A stretch of 64,000 bases of DNA from Phytohabitans houttuyneae (GTDB lineage Bacteria > Actinomycetota > Actinomycetes > Mycobacteriales > Micromonosporaceae). Of this stretch, positions 8,924-17,200 are shown one piece after another (positions within the stretch are counted from its first letter, which is position 1; every line of letters begins with the position of its first letter). The stretch covers positions 4,703,001 through 4,767,000 of the forward strand of contig NZ_BLPF01000001.1 in assembly GCF_011764425.1 (NCBI RefSeq). The letters run 5' to 3'. A program made the translations under genes and the position numbers. Under the pieces are notes generated by a model. It was given only the letters and a program-made list of their open reading frames with translations, did no database searches and was not told where the DNA came from.

Positions 8924-9889
8924 TCAGATCTGGCCGAGCTTCAGCGGCCACTCCCGGCCGTGCATGCGGGGTGGGTCGATGCCGGGCGGCAGCGCGCAGA
9001 GCTGGAAGCGGCGGGCCAGGTTGGGCAGGATCGAGCGGAGCGCCGCGATCGTGCCGCGCCGGTCGCCGCCGGCGTCGTGGAGCAGGACGATCGCCCCGCG
9101 GGTCGTGCCGGAGTTGACAGTGCTCGCGATGCTGCCCGCACCGGGCTTGCGCCAGTCCTGCGGGTCCACCGTCCAGTGCAGCGGCGTCATCCCCAGCTCG
9201 CGGGAGACGGCGACGATGGAGGCGGTCCAGGCGCCGCCGGGCTGGCGGTAGTACGAGACCCGGGCGCCGGGTGCGGCGTCGCGGATGGCCTTGTTGGTGC
9301 GTGCCAGGTCGGCCCGGATGCTGGCCCGGGAGCGCACGCCCAGCCGCACGTCGTGCTCCCACGAGTGGTTGCACAGCGTGTGCCCGTCGCCGGCGATCTG
9401 CCGCACCAGCCCGGGAAACGCCGTCACGTTGATGCCGACAAGGCAGAACGTCGCCTTCACGCCGTGCCGCCGCAGCATCGCGAGCGCCTGCGGAGTCTGC
9501 GACGGGTCCGGGCCGTCGTCGAAGGTGAGCGCCACCTCCGGGGTACCCGTCGTGCGCCGGCTGCCGAACGGCCCGCCCCGCTCGGCGGGCAGTGGTGGCC
9601 GCCCGGGCCCGGTGATCGGCTGCACGGCCATCACCGGTGGAGGTGGCGCGGCGGCCGGCGGTCGGGGCGCGGCCGCCACCTGGCGGGGCTCGCCCGCTGG
9701 CGGCTCGGCGGTCGGTGCCGCGCCCAGCCGGGCGGTATCGGTGCCGAGGTGGTGCCCGACCAGGTACGCGCTCGCCACGATCGCGGCGATCACACCCGCG
9801 ACGATTGCCACCGTGCGCCCGTTGGACAGGGCAGCACCGCCGCGCTCTTCGGCCTCACCGTTCTCGGTGGCCTCCTGGGTAACAGGCAC
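8924..9889 (-). CDS. Membrane-anchored polysaccharide deacetylase (NodB / CE4)
   Basis: This 321-aa protein has one N-terminal transmembrane helix (about 28-47), a Pro/Ala-rich stalk and an extracytoplasmic NodB domain. Metal-binding and catalytic motifs are complete: TFDDGPD with the catalytic Asp pair, HSWEH (His-x3-His), YRQPGG, DPQDW and a final LLHDAGG. It should remove N-acetyl groups from a cell-surface glycan such as peptidoglycan; the exact substrate is unknown. GTG at 9889 is used. It is co-directional with mshD, 22 bases upstream of it, and separated from glnR by a terminator. Confidence 0.88.
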   Translation of the reverse strand: MPVTQEATENGEAEERGGAALSNGRTVAIVAGVIAAIVASAYLVGHHLGTDTARLGAAPTAEPPAGEPRQVAAAPRPPAAAPPPPVMAVQPITGPGRPPLPAERGGPFGSRRTTGTPEVALTFDDGPDPSQTPQALAMLRRHGVKATFCLVGINVTAFPGLVRQIAGDGHTLCNHSWEHDVRLGVRSRASIRADLARTNKAIRDAAPGARVSYYRQPGGAWTASIVAVSRELGMTPLHWTVDPQDWRKPGAGSIASTVNSGTTRGAIVLLHDAGGDRRGTIAALRSILPNLARRFQLCALPPGIDPPRMHGREWPLKLGQI

Positions 9890-9954
9890 AACGTTGAGGA
9901 TAAAGCTCGCGTAAGCCTCTTAAGGTCAAAATCGCCCAAGCTGCGCCCATACGA

Positions 9955-9990
9955 CGAAGCGCCACCCAGCCGGGGCTGGATGGCGCTTCG
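9955..9990 (-). terminator. Hairpin terminator after the glnR-like gene
   Basis: CGAAGCGCCA-C-CCAGC and GCTGG-A-TGGCGCTTCG form a 16-position stem with one mismatch and a CGGG loop, 22 bases downstream of the regulator's stop codon. No strong U run follows, as is common in GC-rich actinobacteria. Confidence 0.75.
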
Positions 9991-10011
9991 GGTGCGTGCG
10001 GGTGAGCGGCG

Positions 10012-10725
10012 TCAGACGGGCAGCGGGGCCGGCTCGCTGTCGGGCAGCGGGCGGCTCGGCGGCACCACGAACTTGTACCCCACCTGGCGGACGGTGCCGA
10101 TCATCGACTCGTACTCCGAGCCGAGCTTGGCCCGCAGCCGCCGGACGTGCACGTCGACGGTGCGGGTGCCGCCGAAGTAGTCGTAGCCCCAGACCTCGCG
10201 CAGGAGCTGGTCGCGGGTGAACACCCGGCCAGGGTGCTGCGCCAGGAACTTCAGCAGCTCGAACTCCTTGTACGTCAAGTCGAGCGGGCGGCCCTTGAGC
10301 TTTGCCGCGTAGGTGTCCGGGTCGATGCTCAGCTCGCCAGCCCGGATCAGGCCGCCGGCGCCGGAGGTCGCGTTGGTGAGCCGGCCGACCGCGAGACGGA
10401 GGCGGGCCTCGACCTCGGCGGGGCCGGCGCTGGCCAGGATCACGTCGTCGACGCCCCAGTCGGCGTTGAGCGCGATGAGGCCGGCCTCGGTGACCACGGC
10501 GACCAGCGGGACGCCCAGTCCGGTGGCGTGGAGCATGCGGCAGGTGGCGCGGGCCTCGGCGAGCTCGGAGCGGGCATCCACCATCACGGCGTCCGGGCTC
10601 GGGCCGGACACGAGCGTGCGCACGTCGCGCGGCGCGGTGCGCACCGAGTGAGGGAGCAGGTCGAGCGCGGGGAGCACCGCCGAGGGCTCACCGGCGCGGG
10701 CTGTCACCAGCAACAGGATTTCCAC
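10012..10725 (-). CDS. glnR: GlnR-type OmpR-family transcriptional regulator
   Basis: This 237-aa orphan response-regulator-like protein closely resembles GlnR, the global nitrogen regulator of actinobacteria. The receiver-like N-terminus has DAVMVDAR where the phosphorylated Asp would be, but lacks the usual acidic pocket, as in GlnR, which works as an unphosphorylated dimer. The C-terminal winged helix is nearly diagnostic: [19 protein letters not shown] and [20 protein letters not shown]. No histidine kinase is adjacent. GTG at 10725 gives MEILLLV. A terminator follows and a dyad symmetry lies in its promoter region. Confidence 0.88.
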   Translation of the reverse strand: MEILLLVTARAGEPSAVLPALDLLPHSVRTAPRDVRTLVSGPSPDAVMVDARSELAEARATCRMLHATGLGVPLVAVVTEAGLIALNADWGVDDVILASAGPAEVEARLRLAVGRLTNATSGAGGLIRAGELSIDPDTYAAKLKGRPLDLTYKEFELLKFLAQHPGRVFTRDQLLREVWGYDYFGGTRTVDVHVRRLRAKLGSEYESMIGTVRQVGYKFVVPPSRPLPDSEPAPLPV

Positions 10726-10983
10726 TCTGACCTCCGTCCTCGCGGCGCTGAGCCGCTCGGTGACCGGCGGTAAAACCGGACGACCGGCTTACCGGTGTGA
10801 CTCTGCGTCGGTCCCGGCGTCGCTGACGGGCGGGTGCTTTTGACTTCGGATGAGCTTAACTGATGGTCAGTCGGAAACGCTCCTGTGCACCTGTGTTCAT
10901 CTGTGTGATCGACCATAAAAATCGAACATCTCGATCGACTTCGGCCATCGGACGGGGTGGCGCGGCAGCCTAGTATCGGTGTC
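10726..10983. promoter_or_regulatory. Divergent intergenic region with a dyad
   Basis: The 258 bases separate glnR from a divergent membrane-protein gene. The dyad CGGTAAAACCGG (10768-10779) and CCGGCTTACCG (10784-10794) sits 43-69 bases before the glnR start and is a candidate operator. TAGTAT at 10971-10976 is a good -10 for the plus-strand gene and would give a leaderless transcript starting at GTG 10984. No GlnR-box pattern could be recognised with confidence. Confidence 0.4.
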
Positions 10984-11897
10984 GTGTTCCCTCCACCTCC
11001 GAAACCGCCCCGCGCGCCTCGGCCACCGCCGCGGCCGATGACGAGGACGAGTTCGAAGAGGTCGAGGTCGTCCCGGTCCGCCCCGTCCTCTCGGTCGCCA
11101 TCGCCGGGTTCGCCGCGCTGCTGGCCATCGGGCTTGTCTTCGGCGCGCAGACGGCCGGGCCCGGGAGCGCGCGCGTTCCGTACGCCATCGTGATCTTCGG
11201 GGTTCAGCTCCTCTTTGTCCTCGCGTGGACGATGGCGATCCGGCCGCCGGCGCTGCCCGCCGTGGCCGGGGTCTGCGCGGTCGCCGCGCTGCTCGCCGAC
11301 ATCGCCGCGGTCTGGCCGCAGAGCGCGACGATCCTCCCCCTGTTCTACGTGTCGGTGGGCGGCTTCGCGGCCGCCATGCTGGCGCAGCTCGTGCGCCCCG
11401 ACGACCGCGCCAGGGCGAAAGACTCGCTCAGCTCCACGCTGCTGATCGTGCTCGGCGTGGTGTCGTTCGCGTCGCTGATCGTGCTCGGCCGCGAGCCGCT
11501 CGGCACGCAGACCATCTTCGTGTGCCTCGCCGCCACGGGCGTATCGCTGATCGTGGCGAGGCTGACCGACGCGGTGCTGGCCTGGCCGAGGCTCGCGCCG
11601 CAGGTGCCCCGCGGCGCGGCCGGCGTGGTCTTCGGCGCGATGGCCGGCACGCTGACCGCCGCGGTGATCGGCAGCTTCGTCGTCGGCTTCACGCCCACGA
11701 GCGGCGCGATCGCCGGCCTTGTCGCGGCGAGCCTCGGCGCCCTGGCCGACCTCGCGGTCGGCTATGCCGAGGCCGGGCGGCAGATGGCCGGCGAGCCGCC
11801 GACCATGTGGATCGCCCGGCACATGCAGGGGCCGCTCGGCGGGTTCGCGCTCGCCGCGGCGGCTGCTTACACCATGTGCGTGTTGTTTCTGACCTGA
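10984..11897 (+). CDS. Integral membrane protein of unknown function (N-terminal frameshift)
   Basis: An intact frame from GTG 11190 gives 235 aa with about seven hydrophobic segments, but clear coding sequence continues upstream in that frame without any start codon (DDEDEFEEVEVVPVRPVL, then a helix AIAGFAALLAIGLVFG). A GTG at 10984, placed seven bases after the -10-like TAGTAT, opens a second frame (MFPPPPKPPRAPRPPPRP). Adding one C near 11036 joins the two into a 304-aa protein with a proline-rich head and an acidic linker. I therefore place the start at 10984 and suspect a one-base sequence error. The function is unknown. Confidence 0.6.
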
Positions 11898-11938
11898 GCG
11901 ACGACTCGCATCCTTTCGATCGGGGTATAACGGCCGCC

Positions 11939-12727
11939 GTGACGACGTACACCTATGAAGAGGCACCCCCGCGCCGCCGCCGGCGCTGGGGCCGGCGACT
12001 GCTGGTCGTGTTCATCGTCCTGCTGATCATCATCGGCGGGCTCCTCGTCGTCGCCGACCGGGTCGCCGCGAGCGTCGCCGAGCGCACGATCAGCGACGAG
12101 ATCTCCAAGGAGCTCGTGGCTCAGGAGATCAAGTCCTCCTCGCCCGAGGTCGCCGTGGGTGGGTTTCCGTTCCTGACCCAGGTGCTCGCCGGCAAGTACG
12201 AGTCGATCAAGATCAGCCTTCGCGACCTGGAGGGCAACGTCGAGGGCGAGGGCGTGCGCGTGCCCCGGCTCGACGTCGACGCCCGCGACGTCTCCGCGCC
12301 GCTGGAGACCATCCGCAGCGGGCAGGGCGACGTCGTCGCGCAGACCGTCAACGGCACGGCCACGATTTCGTACGCCAGCGTGGTCGCCCTGATGGACCAG
12401 CCTGGCCTGCGGCTGTCCGAGCGCAACGGAAAGCTCTTCGTCAATGCCCCGCTCGAGATCGCCGGCCAGCGGATCGACCTGAGCGGCACCGCGCAGATGA
12501 GCGTCGCGAATGGGCGCGTGCAGATCAGGTTCGAAGACCTCGAAGCCGAGGGCGTGCCCCAGTTGCCCGGCGCCGAAGCGCTGATCAACGGGTTCGCCCG
12601 GCAGATCTCGATCAGCCTGGCGCTGCCCGAGCTGCCGTTCAAGCTGGACGTTCGCGGCGTCCAGGCCCGGCCCGACGGGATCGCCGTCGACGCACAGGCG
12701 CTGAACGTCGCACTCAACCAGTGGTAG
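11939..12727 (+). CDS. DUF2993 (LmeA-like) lipid-binding protein
   Basis: This 262-aa protein has an Arg-rich cytoplasmic head (RRRRRWGRR), one transmembrane or signal-anchor helix (about 22-42) and an extracytoplasmic DUF2993 domain. The family includes mycobacterial LmeA, a phospholipid-binding protein needed for lipoglycan maturation. Family features include a GFPFLTQVLAGKY motif about 55 residues after the helix and alternating beta-strands to the end. GTG at 11939 fits the family start; it lies 41 bases after the preceding membrane-protein gene, with a GTATAAC box between, so it may have its own promoter. Confidence 0.82.
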   Translation: MTTYTYEEAPPRRRRRWGRRLLVVFIVLLIIIGGLLVVADRVAASVAERTISDEISKELVAQEIKSSSPEVAVGGFPFLTQVLAGKYESIKISLRDLEGNVEGEGVRVPRLDVDARDVSAPLETIRSGQGDVVAQTVNGTATISYASVVALMDQPGLRLSERNGKLFVNAPLEIAGQRIDLSGTAQMSVANGRVQIRFEDLEAEGVPQLPGAEALINGFARQISISLALPELPFKLDVRGVQARPDGIAVDAQALNVALNQW

Positions 12728-12807
12728 CTGTCGAGTTTCGGTTGGGTTTCCCGGATGGTGAGTCGGTTCTGTCACCACCCGAAGTACGGCTGGTAAGCTC
12801 CCTGCTC

Positions 12808-12885
12808 ATGGGGACGCTCCTCACCAAACGGCGCGCGGTCGACCTGTGCCGCGTGGCCACCTGCCTGTGTCGCCCCGTCATCTGA
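12808..12885 (+). CDS. Cysteine-containing leader peptide (25 aa)
   Basis: ATG at 12808 opens a 25-aa frame MGTLLTKRRAVDLCRVATCLCRPVI ended by TGA at 12883-12885 (shown here as its only product; key part LCRVATCLCR). It matches the actinobacterial polycysteine leader peptides that precede sulfur-assimilation operons, studied as Ms5788A in M. smegmatis, with the recurrent K-R-R-x-V-D-L-C-R-V pattern. Three Cys codons are clustered near the end. In that system ribosome stalling when cysteine is scarce opens the downstream operon. Here the operon, 157 bases on, encodes a sulfurtransferase and a DUF1416 protein as expected. Confidence 0.8.
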   Translation: MGTLLTKRRAVDLCRVATCLCRPVI

Positions 12886-12893
12886 CGGCGGGG
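12873..12893 (+). promoter_or_regulatory. Hairpin across the leader-peptide stop codon
   Basis: CCCCGTCA pairs with TGACGGCGGGG, with a small bulge, and the UGA of the leader peptide lies in the downstream arm. A ribosome stalled at the Cys codons or terminating at the stop would alter this fold, so it is a plausible element of the attenuation switch (inference). Confidence 0.5.
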
Positions 12894-13014
12894 CCGGTAT
12901 TGCGTACCCTCTGATCCATTACGCCCGGCAGTGGCGCCGTCGCACGTACCCGTGATCCTTCCCAACCCATGGGTCGCGCGCTACGGCGAAGATTGAGCGC
13001 CCGCGCGCCGACCT

Positions 13015-13042
13015 CGAATCTTCCTCACAAGGAGTTCATTCG
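13015..13042 (+). promoter_or_regulatory. RBS-sequestering hairpin before the sulfurtransferase
   Basis: CGAAT (13015-13019) can pair with ATTCG (13038-13042), and inside it TCCT (13022-13025) with AGGA (13030-13033), hiding the AAGGAG ribosome-binding site directly in front of ATG 13043. CTCCT in the leader-peptide coding region (12816-12820) is an alternative partner for the same site. Together with the leader peptide this suggests translational attenuation by cysteine. Confidence 0.5.
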
Positions 13043-13890
13043 ATGAGTCGCGACACTGCACTCGTATCAGCCGACTGGGCCGAAAAGAACCTGGAAGCGC
13101 CGGGTGTGGTCTTCGTCGAGGTGGATGAAGACACCTCTGCGTATGACGCCGGCCACATTCCGGGCGCCATCAAGCTCGACTGGAAAAACGACCTGCAGGA
13201 CCCGGTGCGCCGGGACTTCGTCAACAAGCAGCAGTTCGAAGCCCTGCTCTCCGAGCGCGGCATCGGAAACGACGACACCGTAATCCTGTACGGGGGCAAC
13301 AACAACTGGTTCGCGGCGTACGCGTACTGGTACTTCAAGCTCTACGGCCACCGCGACGTCAAGCTGCTCGACGGCGGCCGCAAGAAGTGGGAGCTCGACG
13401 CGCGCACGCTCACGAAGGACGCGGTGAGCCGCCCCGCCACGCAGTACACGGCGCAGGAGCCCGATCTCTCCATCCGCGCGTTCCGCGACGAGACCGTCGC
13501 CGCGATCGGCGTAAAGAACCTCGTCGACGTCCGCTCGCCCGACGAGTACGCCGGCCGCCTCCTCGCCCCGCCCACCTGCCGCAGGAGCAGGCGCAGCGGG
13601 CCGGCCACATCCCCACCGCGGTCAGCGTGCCGTGGAGCAAGTCCGCCAACGAAGACGGCACTTTCAAGTCGGACGACGAGCTGCGCAAGATCTACGGCGA
13701 GGCCGGCCTCGACGACAGCAAGTCGACCATTGCGTACTGCCGCATCGGCGAGCGCTCCTCGCACACCTGGTTCGTGCTCAAGGAGCTGCTCGGCCACCAG
13801 GACGTGAAGAACTACGACGGTTCGTGGACCGAGTACGGCTCGCTCGTGGGCGTGCCCGTGGCGCTCGGCGACGAGCCGGGGAAGGCGTGA
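13043..13890 (+). pseudogene. sseA: Thiosulfate sulfurtransferase (rhodanese), one frameshift
   Basis: This is a two-domain rhodanese of about 282 aa that transfers sulfane sulfur from thiosulfate to a thiophilic acceptor. Domain 1 (MSRDTALVSADW to [15 protein letters not shown]) runs in one frame to about 13570; the remainder ([18 protein letters not shown] to GDEPGKA) is in another frame. Inserting one G in CCCCGCCCACC near 13570 joins them exactly as in homologues. The catalytic Cys loop [13 protein letters not shown] is present in domain 2. A strong AAGGAG lies 8 bases before ATG 13043. The break is probably a sequence error. It is coupled by GTGA overlap to the DUF1416 gene and is preceded by a cysteine leader peptide. 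Confidence 0.88.
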
Positions 13891-14228
13891 CGACGATGAC
13901 TGCCGTGACCTCTGCCAACACCGCCGCCGGCTGCGCGGCGCCCGATCAGGCGGCTCCCATCCCGGCCAGCGTTGACCTGGAGAAGGAGACCGTGATCACG
14001 GGCACCGTTCTCGCCGACTCCGGCGAGGCCGTGGCCGGTGCGTACGTACGCCTGCTCGACTCCACGGGCGAGTTCACCGCCGAGGTCGTCACCTCGCCGG
14101 AGGGCCTGTTCCGCTTCTTCGCCGCGCCCGGCACCTGGACGCTGCGCGCGCTTTCCCGCCACGGCAACGGCGACGCCACGGTGACCGCCAGCCAGGGCAT
14201 CAACCAGGTCGGCGTGACCGTCGCCTGA
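13887..14228 (+). CDS. DUF1416 protein of the sulfurtransferase operon
   Basis: This small protein (113 aa from GTG 13887, 110 aa from ATG 13896) of the DUF1416 family has a carboxypeptidase-regulatory-like beta-sandwich ([20 protein letters not shown] ... [18 protein letters not shown]). The family is almost always encoded next to SseA-type rhodaneses in actinobacteria, suggesting a role in sulfur transfer, but no reaction is established. GTG 13887 overlaps the sseA stop (GTGA), which favours coupled translation. A conserved-looking Cys lies near the N-terminus (AAGCAAP). A strong terminator follows. Confidence 0.85.
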   Translation: MTTMTAVTSANTAAGCAAPDQAAPIPASVDLEKETVITGTVLADSGEAVAGAYVRLLDSTGEFTAEVVTSPEGLFRFFAAPGTWTLRALSRHGNGDATVTASQGINQVGVTVA

Positions 14229-14240
14229 CCCACTCACCGG

Positions 14241-14268
14241 AGCGGCCCGCACGCACGTGCGGGCCGCT
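14241..14268 (+). terminator. Strong hairpin terminator after the sseA-DUF1416 operon
   Basis: AGCGGCCCGCAC and GTGCGGGCCGCT form a perfect 12-bp stem with a GCAC loop, followed by TTCGTTT. It lies 12 bases after the DUF1416 stop and also separates the operon from the convergent protease gene. Confidence 0.88.
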
Positions 14269-14288
14269 TTCGTTTGCCCAGGGCCTGG

Positions 14289-17200
14289 TCAGCGGCCGCT
14301 GGGCGGTGGTGGGCAGGGCTCGGACGGGTCGAGGAGGAAGTCGACCGTCTGCGTGAAGCCGGCCTGGATGCGGACCCGCTGGCTCTCCGGCAGCCAGCCG
14401 TCCCGCGCGACCACCACGTCGTACCGGCCCTGCGGCACCCAGTACGCGTACCGGCCGGACGTGTCGGCCAGGGCCGTGTAGCCGACTGACGGGTCGGCGA
14501 CCCAGTTCACCCGGACCGTGACCGGCACGCCGACCTGGCTGCCGCCGCACGACGTGCCGAGGACCGTGCCCTGGACCTTGCCCCAGCTCACCGGCGGCGT
14601 GACCGTCGTGCGGACGTCGATCTGCGGCACCCGGTACGGCGTGTCCGAGCGCAGCCCCAGCCGCGCCGTGAACGTGCCGGGTTGCGCGACGCCCGCTGCC
14701 GCAGTGGCCGTGAGCGTCACGCGGACCGTGCGGGACTCGCCCGGCGCGAGCGTGAACGCCACCACGTCGGTGGAGAGCCACGACACGTTGCCGATCTCGT
14801 CGCAGAGGTCGAGGCCGCCGAGGTGGTCGGTCTCCGAGGAGCCGACGAACGGTACGGGCGCGCCGCCGATCGCGTACACGCCGCACGCGCCCGCCCCGCG
14901 GTACCGGCTGAAGCGGGTGTTGGGCAGGATCTGCCAGGCGTTTGCCGACGGGTCGAAGGCGACCGCCCGGTTGGTGATGGTGGTCAGTCCGTTGACGATG
15001 CCGCCGGCGATGACGAGCAGGCCGCTGGCCGTGGAGTACTGCGCGCCCCACAGGTCGAACGGCATGTCGGGCAGGCGGTTCCAGGCGTTTGTGGCCGGGC
15101 TGTAGACGTACGCGTCGCGGTGTGACTGTGAGGAGGAGCCGCCCGCGCAGTAGACCTTGCCGCCGATGCCGCCGCAGGACATGTAGGACGACAGGTGCGG
15201 GTACGGCTGCCGCCTCGCGAACGTGCCGGTGGCCGGGTCGAAGACCACGAGGTCGGACGAGTCGGTGCAGCCGCCGTCGGTGCAGCCGCCGACGAGGTAC
15301 ACGCGGCCACCCGCCACGGCCACCGCGGCCGCTGCCCGTGGCGCCGGGTTGACGGCGCCGGCCAGGGTGCTCCACGTGCCGGTGGCGGGGTCGAACACGT
15401 CGACCGCGGCGACCGGCTCGCCCGGCCCTTCCCAGCCGCCGATGACGTACAGCTTGCCGCCGACCGCCGCGACCGCCGCCTGGCTGCGGGCCACCGGCAG
15501 GTCGGGCAGGCGGGTCCAGGTGTTCGCGACCGGGTCGTAGCGGAAGGCGAGGCGCTCGGTACCGGACTCGCCGCCGCCCACCGAATAGACCTTGCCGTCG
15601 AGCACGGCCGCGGAGTTGTCGAAGATGTCGACGGGGTAGTCGGCGGCGGGGCCCCACACGTCCTCGACAAGCGGCGCCGCCCGCATGGTGCCGTCACCCA
15701 GCGGTACCTTGCCGTCGCTCACCCGCTCCTTGCGGGCGCCGCCGGGCACCTGCCGCTCGGCGAGCTGCGCACCCTGCTTCCCGAAGATCTCAAAGCCCGC
15801 GCCACCCATCTCCAACAGGTCCACAGTGGCCGGTGCGTTGCCGGTGTTGGTGATCCGTACGTTGGTGTTGCGCGTGCTGCCGTACCCCTGGGTCGCGTCG
15901 ATGGAGGTGGTGGAGAGCGCGAGGCGCCCCGCGGCGAGTGCGAAGTCCGCCCGCGTCGCGGCGTCCGCCGTGACCCCCACGCTCTTGGTCTGCGGCTGGT
16001 ACCCGGACCTGACCGCGGTGAACCGCTGCGCGCCCACGAGCGAGGAGAAGAGCCAGTAGAACCCGTCCGGCGCCGAGGTGCCCGCGTCGGCAGGAGCGTC
16101 CACACTGGACACCGTGACGTCCGCGAGCGGCGCACCGGTGTTGCCGTCGGTGGTGTTGCCGACCACCAGGCCACCGGGCACCGGGGTGCAGGCCCGGTTC
16201 AGCACCTGGACGTTGTCCACCTCCCACCACCATGCGAACGTGCCGCGGAAGCGGAAGCGGACCAGCGCGTTCGCGGAGCCGCCGGCCTGGTAGAGCGGCA
16301 CGTCCTCGATCCGCGGTCCGCGGCGGCTGCCGGTCTGGTGCCACACGTTGGTCCACGTGGCGCCGCTGTCGGTGGAGACGTCGATGTCGGCGGAGTCGGT
16401 GGTGCTGACCGCCCGCCAGTCGCTGTTGAACCGCAGGAACGGCGAGGCGATGGCGGTGAAGTCGAGCGGTGGCGTGATCAGGTCGGTGTCCTGGGTGTTG
16501 CCGCTGCCGAGGGCGTCGCTGTCGACGATCGCGAAGCCGCCCGAGCCGCCGGTCAGGTTGCCGCGGCCGCGTACGTCCTGGAAGACCCAGCCGCCGCTCG
16601 GCGTGCGGTTGGCGACCGACCAGCCCGGCGGCGCCGTCGTGCCGTCGAACGGCTCGTTGAGGATCGGCTCCTGGAACACGGGCGCGTACCCGGCGGCCGT
16701 GCAGCCGGGCTCCACGATCACCGCGAAGTCGACGGTCTGGTCCGCCTCGCCGACCGCCACGTCCCGCGTCACGACGCGGTACCCGGTGTAGCGGGTGGTG
16801 ACCGTGAAGCGGTACGTGGCCGCGCCGGCCACCTCGAACGAGTAGCGGCCGGTCACCGGGTCGGTGCGCACCGGGCCACCGGGCTGCCCGGCCACCTCGA
16901 TGGTCGCGGCGAGTGGCCAGCCGTGTCCCGAACCGTCGGTGACGCGGCCGCTCACCGTGACCATGGGCGCCGCCACCAGCGCGAAGTCCTGCGTCACGGC
17001 GCCGCTCGCGGGCACGGTCACGGTCGCCGTCGCGGCACGGAAGCCGTACTTCGACGCGGTTACCTGCTGCTCGCCGGCCGGGACGGTCAGCGCGTACCGC
17101 CCGTCCGGGCCGGTGGTGACCGTGCGGCCGGCCGCGCTCACGGTGGCGCCGGCGAGCGGTGCCCCGGCGGCGGTGACCTGCCCCGCGATCCGGCCGGCCT

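Noticed and set aside
10205-10220. GGTGAAC motif as a PHO box
   Set aside because: A single copy inside the glnR coding region; other copies at 14511 and 34358 are also single and within genes.
13560-13580. Programmed ribosomal frameshifting in sseA and similar genes
   Set aside because: The same one-base loss occurs in ten unrelated genes without slippery-site or pseudoknot context; sequence error explains it better.
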